Shown here in pieces: positions 1 to 10,738 of a DNA stretch of 64,000 bases. Under the pieces are notes generated by a model that worked only from the letters and a program-made list of their open reading frames with translations, was not told the origin of the DNA and did no database searches. A program made the position numbers and the translations under genes. Origin of the DNA: Sulfurospirillum diekertiae. Lineage in GTDB: Bacteria; Campylobacterota; Campylobacteria; Campylobacterales; Sulfurospirillaceae. The stretch is taken from positions 1,550,001 to 1,614,000 of the forward strand of contig NZ_CP023275.1 in the NCBI RefSeq assembly GCF_002309535.1. The letters are read 5' to 3'. How positions within the stretch are numbered: position 1 is the first letter of the stretch; each line of letters opens with the position of its first letter.

Positions 1-1143
<1,143 letters not shown>

Positions 1144-1172
1144 TTAGTGTAGTCAATCATCCTTGCACTCAC

Positions 1173-1188
1173 TGCACAGAATATTCCC
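1173..1188 (-). promoter_or_regulatory. Candidate sigma-54 promoter for anfD
   Basis: On the minus strand GGGAATATTCTGTGCA has GG and GC ten bases apart and a TGCA -12 element, about 46 bases before the anfD start. The -24 element is poor (GGGAA rather than TGGCA). Sigma-54 control is known for anf operons in Azotobacter. This is a tentative match by eye. Confidence 0.25.
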
Positions 1189-1270
1189 AAGATTTAAGAA
1201 GTGAGAAAATGGCTATTTAAGGACTTTTTGAGCATATGGAGAAGAAATAATTATGGATGTTTATACAAAA

Positions 1271-1292
1271 TTGTAAAGTAACATGTTTACAA
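1271..1292. repeat. Inverted repeat TTGTAAA-N8-TTTACAA upstream of anfD
   Basis: Perfect 7-base arms (1271-1277 and 1286-1292) with an 8-base spacer, followed by a TGTAA/TTACA pair at 1303-1315 and a copy of the TTACATGTAA palindrome at 1311-1320. The cluster of inverted GTAAA elements lies between cysE and anfD. It could be an operator for the nitrogenase genes or simply decayed copies of the window-wide palindrome. Confidence 0.4.
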
Positions 1293-1384
1293 AACAGTAA
1301 AATGTAAAGCTTACATGTAAAAAAGATGAGGAGCAATAAAACGTTTAGAGAAGGGGAACGAGAAGAGTAAACAAACGGGAAAGT

Positions 1385-2098
1385 TTACTCTTTAACAGAT
1401 TCCAAATAGCATTTATAAATGGCTTCGAGTTCGTCATCTTTAATTTTAAGATCTTTATTGGTGGTGAGCACCGCCTCTTCTAAAATCTTAATACGTTTAA
1501 ACATATAGATGAAAAGCTCTTTGTTAATATCGGGAATTTTATTGTGTGCCATGGGGTTTTTATCACGCCCTTTGTCGATAATCCGTGCAGGAACGCCTAC
1601 TGCTGTGGAATCATTGGGAATACTTTTGACCACAACGGAGTTGGAACCAATACGGCAATTCTCACCGATGATAATATCACCCAAGATTTTAGCACCCGAA
1701 CCAATAACCGTATGATTGCCAATCGTAGGGTGGCGTTTCACACCACGATCCAAACTGACACCACCGAGTGTAACCCCTTGGTAAATCAAAACATCATCTC
1801 CCACAATCGCTGTCTCACCGATGACTACCCCAAAGGCATGATCTAAAAAGACACGGCGACCAATCGTGCTAGCAGGGTGAATGTCAATGTTGGTAATAAT
1901 CTGTGAAATGCCCATAATAGCGCGAGCAAGGGTACGAAACTCTTTTACATGTAAAGCATGTGCGATGCGATAATTTGCTAAAGCCCATACACCTGGGTAA
2001 TTAAAAAAAAGCTCTATTTTAGAGTTTATGGCTGGGTCATGCAGAATCGGTTGGGAAAAATCTTCTTTAATTTTTTCCCACAAGGAGACAGAGTTCAT
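1385..2098 (-). CDS. cysE: Serine O-acetyltransferase
   Basis: Transfers acetyl from acetyl-CoA to L-serine, giving O-acetylserine for cysteine synthesis in the cytoplasm. The 237-residue protein has the family's N-terminal helical part, then left-handed-helix hexapeptide repeats. D72 in IDIHPAS and H87 in LDHAFG are spaced 15 apart, like Asp143 and His158 of the E. coli enzyme. YQGVTLGG follows. The start overlaps the speA stop by 4 bases (ATGA-type coupling), and this is the last gene of the flgA-to-cysE operon. One exact TTTACATGTAAA copy lies inside (1944-1955) and is read as ALHVKEF. Identification is secure. Confidence 0.95.
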   Translation of the reverse strand: MNSVSLWEKIKEDFSQPILHDPAINSKIELFFNYPGVWALANYRIAHALHVKEFRTLARAIMGISQIITNIDIHPASTIGRRVFLDHAFGVVIGETAIVGDDVLIYQGVTLGGVSLDRGVKRHPTIGNHTVIGSGAKILGDIIIGENCRIGSNSVVVKSIPNDSTAVGVPARIIDKGRDKNPMAHNKIPDINKELFIYMFKRIKILEEAVLTTNKDLKIKDDELEAIYKCYLESVKE

Positions 2099-3939
2099 TG
2101 CGCATTATCCTCATTGTTGATCGTCTTAAGATAGCCGTTGTCATTTAAGAAAAGATAGATCTCACCTAAGATGTGTTTTTTCTCTTTTTCACTGATGTTG
2201 TCTGAAGCCTCAATACGATCATTGAGATTTTCTTGAACCTCTTTGATATCATAATCAAGATCTTCTAAAATATCACTAATACTTTGGGATTCAAGCATAT
2301 TTTCAATTTTATAGCTATCATCGTCAATGACAATAGTAGCTTCTGTTGGATGAGTAAAAAGGTTGTGTTTCATACCCAATACTTCTTGATAAGCGCCCAC
2401 TAAGAAAAAGCCTAGGAAATAGTCACGATTTTTAATGTCTACATCGTGTAAAAAGAGGGGGGTTTCCGTATTAAACCCTATCTCGCCATCGCTATCACAC
2501 GTAATATCCCACAAAGAAGCGGAACGTGTCGGTACTTCATCCAAACGATCGAGTGGCATAACAGGAAAAGTCTGACCAATACCCCAAAAATCGGGTAAAC
2601 TCTGAAAGAGTGAAAAGTTGACTAAGTAACGCTCTTGCACACGATCTTGAATGTCTAAAATCTCACTGAGTTTTTTATCAGCTACTAAACCAACCGCTTT
2701 TTTGATGATAAGATTGACCAAAATCTCCGTATTGGAACGATCTTGAAGGTCAATGTAACCCAAATCAAAGAGTGTCAATAAAGATTCCATATGGTCGATG
2801 CTATCGTGTAAAAATTCGAGTGCATTCTTACGGTTCATTGTGCCTAAAAGGTCGTACAGCTCTTGAACAAGGGGAGGGTTAACCTCTTTTGGTCGAAGCT
2901 TTAGATCGGTGTATTCTTGGGAGAAAAGCTCTAAAACTGGGGCAACCAATACGGCATGATGCGCCGCTACAAAACGACCGGATTCGATGAAGATGTCCGG
3001 TTCATGAACCCCTTTTTGCGTCGCAATATCTTTGAGCAGATACACAACGTCGTTAGCATATTCGCTTAAGGTATAGTTTTTATGAAGCGTTGTTTTGTGT
3101 TGGGAGTACTCAACCGCCAAACCACCACCCAAATTGATCGCACGAAGATGGGTTGCACCCATACGACAGAGTTCCGCGTAAATATTTCCCGCCTCGCGAA
3201 GTGCTTTTTTCAAAGGAGCAATGTCGGTGATTTGAGAGCCTATATGAAAGTGAATCATCGTAAACTTATCGAGCAGATCAGCATCACGAATCATATTAAC
3301 CGCTTCAAGAAGCTCTGTGGAAGTCAAGCCAAATTTGGAATTAATACCACCACTCTTTGCCCAAATACCAATGCCTGAGCTATGAAGACGAATACGAAGA
3401 CCAATGTTAGGTACACACCCAAAACGATCTTTGGCAATAGAAATGATACTCTCAAGCTCATTCAAGCCTTCAATCGTTAATGTAATGTCATGACCCATCT
3501 CTTCAGCAATAAAGCCCAAAGAGATCATCTCATTGTCTTTAAACCCATTGACCGTAATAGGCGAGTCTGGATTGTTGTAGGCCATCGCTAAAATAAGTTC
3601 CGCTTTACTACCAGCCTCGAGCCCATAGTGATACTTTTGTCCTAGTGAGACAAGATTTTTAACAAAATTAGGAAACTGATTGACCTTAAGAGGATAGACC
3701 GCGCTAAATTTTCCCTCATAATTAAACTCTCTTTTCGCATCAGCAAAACTTTTGTAAATCATACGGATCTGCTTCTGAATCAGATGAGGAAATCTTAAAA
3801 GAATAGGACCACGGATACCATCTTTTCGTATCTCTTGAATAATCTCTATTAAAGAAGGCTCGCAGCCTGTGTTAACTTTTACTTTACCATCTTCGATAAA
3901 AAAGTTATCGTTCCCCCATGTTTTAATGCCGTAGTCCAA
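2095..3939 (-). CDS. speA: Biosynthetic arginine decarboxylase
   Basis: PLP enzyme that decarboxylates arginine to agmatine, the first step of one putrescine/spermidine route. The 614-residue length fits the SpeA family. The PLP lysine is expected at K85 in AVYPLKVNQ, and the C-terminal half has the conserved WDITCDSDGEI block with the active-site cysteine. A glycine-rich NLGGGLAVEY segment binds the phosphate. It sits 11 bases after hisS on the same strand and overlaps cysE by 4 bases, so it is co-transcribed. In Campylobacterota this enzyme feeds essential polyamine synthesis. I see no unusual feature. Confidence 0.95.
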   Translation of the reverse strand: MDYGIKTWGNDNFFIEDGKVKVNTGCEPSLIEIIQEIRKDGIRGPILLRFPHLIQKQIRMIYKSFADAKREFNYEGKFSAVYPLKVNQFPNFVKNLVSLGQKYHYGLEAGSKAELILAMAYNNPDSPITVNGFKDNEMISLGFIAEEMGHDITLTIEGLNELESIISIAKDRFGCVPNIGLRIRLHSSGIGIWAKSGGINSKFGLTSTELLEAVNMIRDADLLDKFTMIHFHIGSQITDIAPLKKALREAGNIYAELCRMGATHLRAINLGGGLAVEYSQHKTTLHKNYTLSEYANDVVYLLKDIATQKGVHEPDIFIESGRFVAAHHAVLVAPVLELFSQEYTDLKLRPKEVNPPLVQELYDLLGTMNRKNALEFLHDSIDHMESLLTLFDLGYIDLQDRSNTEILVNLIIKKAVGLVADKKLSEILDIQDRVQERYLVNFSLFQSLPDFWGIGQTFPVMPLDRLDEVPTRSASLWDITCDSDGEIGFNTETPLFLHDVDIKNRDYFLGFFLVGAYQEVLGMKHNLFTHPTEATIVIDDDSYKIENMLESQSISDILEDLDYDIKEVQENLNDRIEASDNISEKEKKHILGEIYLFLNDNGYLKTINNEDNAQ

Positions 3940-3950
3940 TGTCTTGCTCC

Positions 3951-5159
3951 TTAAAAATGCGCAATATTAATAGTTTTTTCTTCTTTACTCACAAGGTCTT
4001 TGATCCAAATAGTCTGCTTTGCAAGCTCATCTTCACCGATACATACACAAAATTTCACAAAGTTTTTATCCGCGATTTTAAGATGATTTTTAAGCGATTT
4101 TGCATTATAGTCGGTGAGAACTTTGTCTGTTTTTCGTTTGCGATCCACCAATTCAAAAACAACGTCTATCGCCTCATCACACAATGCACCGATATAATAT
4201 CCCTCACGTTCGATTTCTGGCATTTTTACCAGTTCCATTAAACGCTCAATGCCCATTGCAAAACCAACAGCAGGTGTTGATTTTCCTTCCAGAAACTCAA
4301 CCAGACGATCATAACGTCCACCACCAGCGATAGCACTTTGTGCACCAATGTCATTGCTCACAAATTCAAAGGCAGTTTTGGAGTAATAATCAAGTCCACG
4401 AACCAGTTTTGGATTGACCACATAAGCCACGTCAAATTGATCTAAGATACGTTTTAATGTTGTAAAATCATCTTTACATGTAACGCACAAATGCTCTGTT
4501 ATCAGTGGTGCATCTGCAAGCAATGTTTGACAGTGTTCGTTTTTACAATCCAACACACGAATAGGGTTGGTAAGCTTTCGTCTTTCACAATCTTCGCATA
4601 ACCCTTCACGTGTCTCTAAAAATTTGACCAGTGTTGTGCGATACTGTGGCATACAAGCAGGGCACCCCAATGAGTTAATTTCCAGGGTAAAACCAATGCC
4701 AAGTGCTTCAAACATTGCTTTAAGCATTAAAATAATCGTTGCATCTTCTCGAACATCGCCTTCGCCAAAACTCTCCGCGCCAAACTGATGAAATTGTCGT
4801 AGACGTCCTTTTTGAGGTCTCTCATAACGAAACATGGGGCCATGATAAAAGAAGCGTCTGTTGCCACCTGCTTTATCAAATTTTTGTTGAATAAAAGCTC
4901 TTACAATACCTGCAGTGCCTTCAGGGCGCAAACAGACATCATTTTCACCTTTGTCGATAAATTGATACATCTCTTTACCAACAATATCGCTGCTTTCACC
5001 TACACTGCGTTTAAAAAGCGCTGTTTCTTCTAAAATCGGCGTTTCCATAAACGAAAAACCATAATTTTGCGCAATACGAGTGCATGTCGCAATAATATAT
5101 TGATAAATTTCACTTTGTGGGGATAGTGTATCTTTCATTCCACGTAATGCATTAATCAT
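3951..5159 (-). CDS. hisS: Histidyl-tRNA synthetase
   Basis: Charges tRNA-His with histidine. It is a class II synthetase of 402 residues. The sequence begins with the family signature LRGMKDTLSPQ. Motif 2 is RYERPQKGRLRQFHQFGAE, the histidine-binding segments are LVRGLDYYSKTAFEF and IAGGGRYDRL, and motif 3 is VGFAMGIERL. A CxxC pair and a CKNEHC segment lie in the middle, as in many epsilon HisRS proteins. The start overlaps the tmk stop by 8 bases, which implies translational coupling. A near copy of the palindrome (TTACATGTAA, 4474-4483) encodes CVTCKDD. Confidence 0.96.
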   Translation of the reverse strand: MINALRGMKDTLSPQSEIYQYIIATCTRIAQNYGFSFMETPILEETALFKRSVGESSDIVGKEMYQFIDKGENDVCLRPEGTAGIVRAFIQQKFDKAGGNRRFFYHGPMFRYERPQKGRLRQFHQFGAESFGEGDVREDATIILMLKAMFEALGIGFTLEINSLGCPACMPQYRTTLVKFLETREGLCEDCERRKLTNPIRVLDCKNEHCQTLLADAPLITEHLCVTCKDDFTTLKRILDQFDVAYVVNPKLVRGLDYYSKTAFEFVSNDIGAQSAIAGGGRYDRLVEFLEGKSTPAVGFAMGIERLMELVKMPEIEREGYYIGALCDEAIDVVFELVDRKRKTDKVLTDYNAKSLKNHLKIADKNFVKFCVCIGEDELAKQTIWIKDLVSKEEKTINIAHF

Positions 5160-5736
5160 TTAAAAATTCCTCGATTTGTTTATAAATTGTTTCTATTTCG
5201 TGCGAAGCATCCACCTCTAAAACCTGAATTGGTAAGGTTTTAACAACGCGACGCATTATATCTTGAATCTGTAACAAATAGCTTACACCACGTTCCTCAA
5301 TGGCATCATGAACTTTAGCACTTAGCCTCGTTTTTATCAGTGTTTCATTGGTTAAAAAAAGCACCATTTTTTCAGGATAATTCTCTTCAAGAGCTAAACG
5401 GTTCATTTGGAGTAAAAACTCACCATCAACCTCACAATGGTTGGCACATGCATAGGCAATTCCTGATAAAAAACCACGATCACTAATCACTAAACGCTCA
5501 TTGCGTACAGGCTTCACAACAGTATCATAATGCAATGCGCGATCCGCTAAAAACAAAAAAAGTTCTGCATTAAAAGAGCCTTTCAGCGCTCCACCCAACA
5601 ACATTTCTCGAAGTTTAATTCCTGTAGGTGTTCCACCGGGTTCTTTTGTCGCTAAAACATTATGATTTCTTTGAGCAAATAATGCCACTTGGGTGCTTTT
5701 CCCCGTCGTATCAATACCTTCAAAAATCACATACAT
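5152..5736 (-). CDS. tmk: Thymidylate kinase
   Basis: Phosphorylates dTMP to dTDP for DNA synthesis. The P-loop is EGIDTTGKSTQ at residues 6-16, and the DR motif lies in ISDRGFLSGIAYA. The 194-residue length is normal for TMPK. Overlaps of 8 bases with hisS and 10 bases with coaD place it inside the flgA operon. The first codons sit on a weak palindrome relative (TACATGTAA near 5733). Confidence 0.95.
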   Translation of the reverse strand: MYVIFEGIDTTGKSTQVALFAQRNHNVLATKEPGGTPTGIKLREMLLGGALKGSFNAELFLFLADRALHYDTVVKPVRNERLVISDRGFLSGIAYACANHCEVDGEFLLQMNRLALEENYPEKMVLFLTNETLIKTRLSAKVHDAIEERGVSYLLQIQDIMRRVVKTLPIQVLEVDASHEIETIYKQIEEFLND

Positions 5737-6209
5737 GTAAATCTACTTTGTAAATAAGGTAAAACCATTGGCGGAACGAGATGAGAAACATCCCCTCCAT
5801 GTTTTACAATGGATCGAACGACAGATGAGCTAATAAATGCATTTTTAAGACTTGGCATCAAATAAACCGTCTCAATTTCACTCCACAATGACGCATTCGC
5901 ATAACCCATTTGGAGTTCAAATTCAAAATCACTCACCGCCCTAAGACCACGTATCATCACACGAATATTTTTCTCTTTGGAAAAACTCACCAACAGATTA
6001 TCAAAAGGTTCAACTTCAACACCATCCATATCTTTAATGGCAGCTTGCACCATTTCAACACGGGTGTTTATGTCAAAAACAGGGTGTTTCTCTTCAGAGA
6101 GGGCTACTGCGACTAAGACTTTGTCAAAAAGCTTTTTAGCACGCTTGATGACATCCATGTGCCCATTGGTAATAGGATCAAATGTCCCTGGATAGATGGC
6201 TACTCTCAT
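5727..6209 (-). CDS. coaD: Phosphopantetheine adenylyltransferase
   Basis: Transfers AMP from ATP to 4'-phosphopantetheine in the penultimate step of coenzyme A synthesis. Begins MRVAIYPGTFDPITNGH, containing the nucleotidyl-transferase TxGH-type motif. The C-terminal ISSSVVRSIV block is the conserved ISSTxVR signature. I chose the ATG at 6209 rather than a TTG 12 bases upstream because GGGAGGGAG directly precedes it and it forms an ATGA overlap with the ubiX stop. That gives 160 residues, the usual size. Confidence 0.95.
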   Translation of the reverse strand: MRVAIYPGTFDPITNGHMDVIKRAKKLFDKVLVAVALSEEKHPVFDINTRVEMVQAAIKDMDGVEVEPFDNLLVSFSKEKNIRVMIRGLRAVSDFEFELQMGYANASLWSEIETVYLMPSLKNAFISSSVVRSIVKHGGDVSHLVPPMVLPYLQSRFTCM

Positions 6210-6733
6210 GCTCCCTCCCAACGTTGAAAAAGATTGTGTTCAATTTCTAAAAGATCAAACCATTTGCCAATGAGAAAATGCTCCATCTCTTCAAGACTTG
6301 AAGCCTTTGCATAATAACCAAGCACAGGAGGTGCAATATGTATGCCAAGCATCGAGAGTTTAAACATATTTTCTAATGCAATGGCCGAAAATGGCATCTC
6401 GCGAGGAGCGAGCAGAAGAGGGCGTTTTTCTTTGATCATCACAGAAGCCGTGCGTGTGAGAAGGTTGTCGGCAATACCATGAGTTATCTTGGCAAGTGTA
6501 TTCATACTACAAGGAATAATCGCCATAGCATCACATTTAAAAGAGCCAGAAGCCGTCACAGCTCCAATATTTTCATCATCAAGTAAAACCGTATTGGATT
6601 CTTTAGCAAAAACCATTTTGGCATGCTCAGAGATAATAACATACTTTTCAATGTCAGAAGGAAGTGCTTTCAGAAAAGAGAGACCAAGTTCAACACCACT
6701 GGCACCACTAATGCCTACAATGATGCGCTTCAT
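6206..6733 (-). CDS. ubiX: Flavin prenyltransferase UbiX
   Basis: Makes the prenylated FMN cofactor required by UbiD-type decarboxylases. A UbiD homologue is encoded at 58078-59886. The N-terminal GISGASGVELGLSFL forms the flavin-binding Rossmann turn, and the middle holds the IIPCSMNTLAKITHGIADNLLTR block with the conserved SMNT-like stretch. It has 175 residues. It is linked to flgA upstream and coaD downstream by 4-base stop/start overlaps, so expression is coupled to the flagellar chaperone gene. That coupling is kept in Campylobacter as I remember it. Confidence 0.93.
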   Translation of the reverse strand: MKRIIVGISGASGVELGLSFLKALPSDIEKYVIISEHAKMVFAKESNTVLLDDENIGAVTASGSFKCDAMAIIPCSMNTLAKITHGIADNLLTRTASVMIKEKRPLLLAPREMPFSAIALENMFKLSMLGIHIAPPVLGYYAKASSLEEMEHFLIGKWFDLLEIEHNLFQRWEGA

Positions 6734-7622
6734 TCGAGAATTACCGCTTCTTTAGATGATACAATTTTTGCATTCAAAATTTTGCCTTGTTCTGTTTTAA
6801 TCTTAACAACATCTCCAATATCAGCATCTTCTACAAGCGTCGCTGGAACTTCTATCACGAGTCCGCCATCTTTCAATAGGGCTCTTATACTATCTTTTTT
6901 TGAGAGAGTTTTCCTCACATCAAAATGATAATCTGCTATAACTTGTCCCTCTTTAATGCTAGTTTTTGTCATAGCATTTTGTGGTATTTCATTTAGAACG
7001 GCTCTTGAAGGAATGCCTTCTAAACTCATCCAAATGCTTTCGTAGTCATCGTTTGTGAGGATTTTACCGTTAAGCAAATTACGTTTTGCTTTAAATACAA
7101 GCATCTTAGCGTTCATTTCATAAGAAAAATAGAGTTTTTTTTCTCTGTTTCCTACTTTAAAAATTGCGACAAATGAACCACTGTTTTTTTTGAGTGTATT
7201 TTCAGGAATGTGCACGTCAACCAACTGATAACGTTTAAAATCCGCAGGCAGTGAAGATTTGGTCGAAATACGCGGTTTTTCATCAATAAGTACCGAAGGA
7301 GAAGCTTCTTGAAATTTTTTCAAAAAAGCATCTTCAATTGCGTCTACCTTTCCCATTAATGTACAATTACGTTTAAAAACAACGACGCCTTCACTGCTAT
7401 CAATGACAGTCACATTACGATCTGTCAGAGCAGAAACAAGAACGTTGGAGTTAATCGAATACTGCATGCGATCTTTTGGGATTTGGACTAAAACAGAGTC
7501 ATCTTTGCCTTGATAGCCAAAAAATGAAGCTTTAAGCTCATCGTGTTCAATACAATATGTTTTGTCAATATAAATTGGTTCGGATGAAAAAAGGGAAGAT
7601 ACAAAAAGAAGTAAAAATAAAA

Positions 7623-7623
<1 letters not shown>
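6730..7623 (-). CDS. flgA: Flagellar P-ring chaperone FlgA (start codon uncertain)
   Basis: FlgA acts in the periplasm to assist assembly of the flagellar P ring. The mature part ends in a SAF domain ([14 protein letters not shown] onward) and the typical [17 protein letters not shown] tail. A hydrophobic signal peptide [14 protein letters not shown] begins directly after the tRNA-Gly. In this frame there is no ATG, GTG or TTG between the tRNA 3' end and the signal peptide. The first codon after the tRNA is ATT at 7623. All usual starts further upstream lie inside the tRNA gene, and the next downstream ATG would remove the signal peptide. I give the ATT as the provisional start. The end is certain and overlaps ubiX by 4 bases. 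Confidence 0.85.
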
Positions 7624-7697
<74 letters not shown>

Positions 7698-7709
7698 AAA
7701 ACGGACGGA

Positions 7710-7738
7710 ATTCTACCAAAAAAAACCCTTTATGTCAA
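7710..7738 (-). promoter_or_regulatory. Sigma-70 promoter for tRNA-Gly and the flgA operon
   Basis: The minus strand has TTGACA (7738-7733), 17 bases, then TAGAAT (7715-7710). This is a near-consensus promoter starting transcription a few bases before the tRNA. No other promoter is obvious before flgA. Confidence 0.75.
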
Positions 7739-7772
7739 TCTATTTGGACTACAATTGTAGCACAAATAGATT
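7737..7772. terminator. Hairpin between the chemoreceptor gene and tRNA-Gly
   Basis: Arms AATCTATTTG (7737-7746) and CAAATAGATT (7763-7772) enclose a second 12-base palindrome CTACAATTGTAG (7749-7760). It sits 22 bases past the chemoreceptor stop and touches the -35 of the tRNA promoter. Its T-run is weak, so its role as terminator is plausible but not certain. Confidence 0.5.
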
Positions 7773-7794
7773 TTAAAGGGCTTAGAGAGCAATG

Positions 7795-9423
7795 TTATAC
7801 CTTAAAAATAGTGATCTCTTTTTCTAGTTCTGCTGTTGAGAGATTGAGGTTCGTTGAGACACTCATTAAATTATCAGCAATCTTTTTATTCTCGTGAGCA
7901 AGACCGGTTGCTGCTTCCACTCCTTGCGTGAGATTATCAATCTCCTTGCTAATACTGAGCGCCTTTTCATAGGCTACATTAGTAATCTCTAAACTTTTTG
8001 AAGTCTTTTCTTTTGTTTCATTTGCCATAGATGAAATTTTAATGGCATCTTCATTGAGATGAACCACTTTTTGGCTATTTTCTTTGATATTTTCACTAGC
8101 ACTTGATACACTTTGAACCACAACACTAATGGTGACATCAATTTCAGAAAGTGATTTTTGGGTACGCTCTGCAAGCTTTCTCACTTCATCTGCCACGACA
8201 GCAAAACCACGTCCATGTTCACCTGCACGGGCTGCTTCTATAGCTGCGTTCAGTGCTAAAAGGTTCGTTTGATCGGCAATATCTTTGATCATATCAAGTA
8301 CAGAACGAATCTGGGTTGTCTGCTCTGCCAAATCATGCATCTGAGAGGAAATATGTTGTTCATCTTGACTAACACTATTAATGCTTTCGACGATTTGATC
8401 CAATGTTTTAATCATTTCATCGAGCATGACATAATCTTCCTTCATATACGTTGCTGATGTCTCAGAAATATCTCGTGATTCTTGTAATTCACGATTAATT
8501 TTAGAGGTAAGTTTTTTAACATTTTCCACAATACGATCTTGATCTTCAGCAAGATTATTAATTTTTTGAGAAGAATTTTGCACATTTTTATTGATTTCAG
8601 AGTTGGTTGTCATCGTTAGTTTAGCTTTGATCAAGGCTTGCTGAAGCGTTGAAAGGAGTGTATTAAGATTTTCACTAATATGCCCAATTTCATCATGGTT
8701 AAGGACTTCCAAAGGACGGTTCAATGCCAAATCTTGCGTGATGTCAGAGAGATGATCTCCAATACGCCCAATTCGCTTGACAATATAACGGCTAATAGAT
8801 AGAAGAAGGCTAGAGGTAATCGCTAAAATCGCTAATGAAATAGCAATGACTAAATAAAGATTTTGTTTAAGCTTAGTACTAATTTCAACACTAATATCTT
8901 TCACTCTTTGATTGGTAAATTTTGAGATATTATCAAAACGCTGTGATATATATTTACAGTCAGCCTCAATTTCAACCGCCATATCGCCTATATCTTCACG
9001 ATTATCTTTGACATACAATGCATAGATACGTTGATATTGTGGTGCTATTTTTTGACTATAACGATCATAGGCTTCGTTAAGGTTCTGTTTTAGGGTAGGA
9101 TCGGAATAAAAATCACTTTTAAGCGCTTTATCAAAAAACTCTTTCATGTTTTTTTCAATCATCGGAATATGATCTTTTGCCTGACCAGTAGGAAGAAATT
9201 CACTGGTCACATGAATAAGATCATTGAGAACCATTTCAAAAGTGCTACGTGCTGCTGTAATTTCACTATCGGGAACTACATTTTTTTCATAAATCGTTTC
9301 TAAAGAGTTTTTACCAATAACACTAGAGTTAATGCTCACATAAGCAAGAATAATCAAACCAAGAACGGTAACAAACGAGATAAAAAGAAGCTTTGTCGAG
9401 ATTCTAATTTCAGTAAACATCAC
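7795..9423 (-). CDS. Methyl-accepting chemotaxis protein with 4-helix-bundle sensor
   Basis: Inner-membrane chemoreceptor of 542 residues. TM1 lies at about residues 10-30 ([20 protein letters not shown]). A mostly helical periplasmic part at about 31-187 looks like a 4HB_MCP domain. TM2 is at about 190-212, followed by a HAMP-like segment ([14 protein letters not shown]). The signalling hairpin tip [19 protein letters not shown] is near residue 400. It lacks the C-terminal pentapeptide seen on high-abundance receptors. The ligand cannot be told from sequence. The signalling tip is the same as in the soluble receptor at 54092-56107. It is transcribed alone from its own promoter. Confidence 0.92.
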   Translation of the reverse strand: MMFTEIRISTKLLFISFVTVLGLIILAYVSINSSVIGKNSLETIYEKNVVPDSEITAARSTFEMVLNDLIHVTSEFLPTGQAKDHIPMIEKNMKEFFDKALKSDFYSDPTLKQNLNEAYDRYSQKIAPQYQRIYALYVKDNREDIGDMAVEIEADCKYISQRFDNISKFTNQRVKDISVEISTKLKQNLYLVIAISLAILAITSSLLLSISRYIVKRIGRIGDHLSDITQDLALNRPLEVLNHDEIGHISENLNTLLSTLQQALIKAKLTMTTNSEINKNVQNSSQKINNLAEDQDRIVENVKKLTSKINRELQESRDISETSATYMKEDYVMLDEMIKTLDQIVESINSVSQDEQHISSQMHDLAEQTTQIRSVLDMIKDIADQTNLLALNAAIEAARAGEHGRGFAVVADEVRKLAERTQKSLSEIDVTISVVVQSVSSASENIKENSQKVVHLNEDAIKISSMANETKEKTSKSLEITNVAYEKALSISKEIDNLTQGVEAATGLAHENKKIADNLMSVSTNLNLSTAELEKEITIFKV

Positions 9424-9462
9424 ATACCTTTATTTGGAGCATTTCCTTATTTTCATAGCTGC

Positions 9463-9492
9463 ATGATAGCCAAAAAATATTTAAAAGGTCAA
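9463..9492 (-). promoter_or_regulatory. Candidate promoter of the chemoreceptor gene
   Basis: Minus-strand TTGACC (9492-9487), 18-base spacer, TATCAT (9468-9463), about 40 bases before the ATG. It is a sigma-70-like match, not the sigma-28 type common for chemoreceptors. Confidence 0.45.
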
Positions 9493-9538
9493 GTTTTTTA
9501 AACTATTTTTATAAATAAAAAATATTAAAACTAAATAA

Positions 9539-10735
9539 TCAGAATAACAAAAGTTTGATCTCTTCTCCCGCTTCTACTTGTGTTGTTGTCTCATCACTGA
9601 TCCAAAGCGCATTACTGTTTACAAGGGGTTTAACCATGCCGGAACCGTATCTATTACCATCAAATGCATAAAAAGCTCCCTCATCGTATGTGCCCAAGAC
9701 AAGGTTTATACGACCTGATTTAACTTTAAAAGGCTCACTGTTTTGTGCATAGATCACTTCAAAATTAAACTTTTTTTGACCTTGGAATTTTTTGAGTACA
9801 GGAATAAGAAACAAAAAAGCATTGACATAGGCAGCCAAGGGATTTCCTGGCATAGAAGCGACAATCGTTTCTCCCATCTTGCCCATCATTGTCGGTTTTC
9901 CTGGTTTGATGTTAATACCATGAAAGGAAGCTTTAAAACCATTTATGAGCAGTGCCCGTTCCACAAAATCCGCTTCGCCCATACTGACGCCGCCACTGGT
10001 CACTAAAACATCATACTGTTTCATTTGTGCAAAATAGGCGGTTGCGGCTTCTAAATTATCGGGGATAACACCGCAATACTGCGCGGCGAAACCATGTTCG
10101 CGCAAAAGTGCCATCAAAGAGAGCGCATTGATGTCGTAAATTTCATCTTCACTTGCGGTTTCCCAAGGAGATTTGAGCTCATCACCTGTCGAAAAAACAG
10201 CGATAGCAAGCTTTTTATAGACTTCAACCATACTAATACCCTGTGAGGCAAGCAAAGCAATATCACGTGAGCTTAAGCACGTTCCTTCGCTGAGTAAAAG
10301 AGCCCCAACGCGTTCTTCTTCGCCTTTGAGACGAAGAGCATTGCCTTTTTTCACATTGGGCGAGAGAATAATTTTATGTTCATCGTATAAAAGACAATCC
10401 TCAAACGGGATGATGGTATCGGCATCATCAGGGACTTTGGCTCCTGTCATGATTTTATAGCACTCATTTTCGCCTAAACTTGGTTCAACCACATTGCCCG
10501 CTAAAATCGTTGTTTTAATCAAGAGTTCGCTGAGCCCTTCTTGGTATTTAAAAGCAAACCCATCCAAGGCTGCATTGTTGTAAGAAGGGAGATTTTTTTT
10601 ACATGTAATATCTTTGGCAAGTGTTCGCCCAAGAGCTTCAAAGACGCTAACCCATACACAATAAGGTTTGGTCGATACGAGATCTTGACTTAGCGCGACT
10701 GCCTCATCAAAACTAACCACTTGCCCTTTATTCAT
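9539..10735 (-). CDS. moeA: Molybdopterin molybdenumtransferase MoeA
   Basis: Inserts molybdate into adenylylated molybdopterin to complete molybdenum cofactor. The 398-residue protein shows NAALDGFAFK near the N-terminus, PFEDCLL, the MoCF-fold motif VLVTSGGVSMGEADFV and MPGNPLAAYVN. These are all family signatures. Its start is 3 bases after the murA stop, so the two are co-transcribed. The palindrome near copy at 10599-10608 falls inside (CKKN). Campylobacterota use the cofactor for formate dehydrogenase, nitrate reductase and similar respiratory enzymes. Confidence 0.94.
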   Translation of the reverse strand: MNKGQVVSFDEAVALSQDLVSTKPYCVWVSVFEALGRTLAKDITCKKNLPSYNNAALDGFAFKYQEGLSELLIKTTILAGNVVEPSLGENECYKIMTGAKVPDDADTIIPFEDCLLYDEHKIILSPNVKKGNALRLKGEEERVGALLLSEGTCLSSRDIALLASQGISMVEVYKKLAIAVFSTGDELKSPWETASEDEIYDINALSLMALLREHGFAAQYCGVIPDNLEAATAYFAQMKQYDVLVTSGGVSMGEADFVERALLINGFKASFHGINIKPGKPTMMGKMGETIVASMPGNPLAAYVNAFLFLIPVLKKFQGQKKFNFEVIYAQNSEPFKVKSGRINLVLGTYDEGAFYAFDGNRYGSGMVKPLVNSNALWISDETTTQVEAGEEIKLLLF

Positions 10736-10738
10736 TGC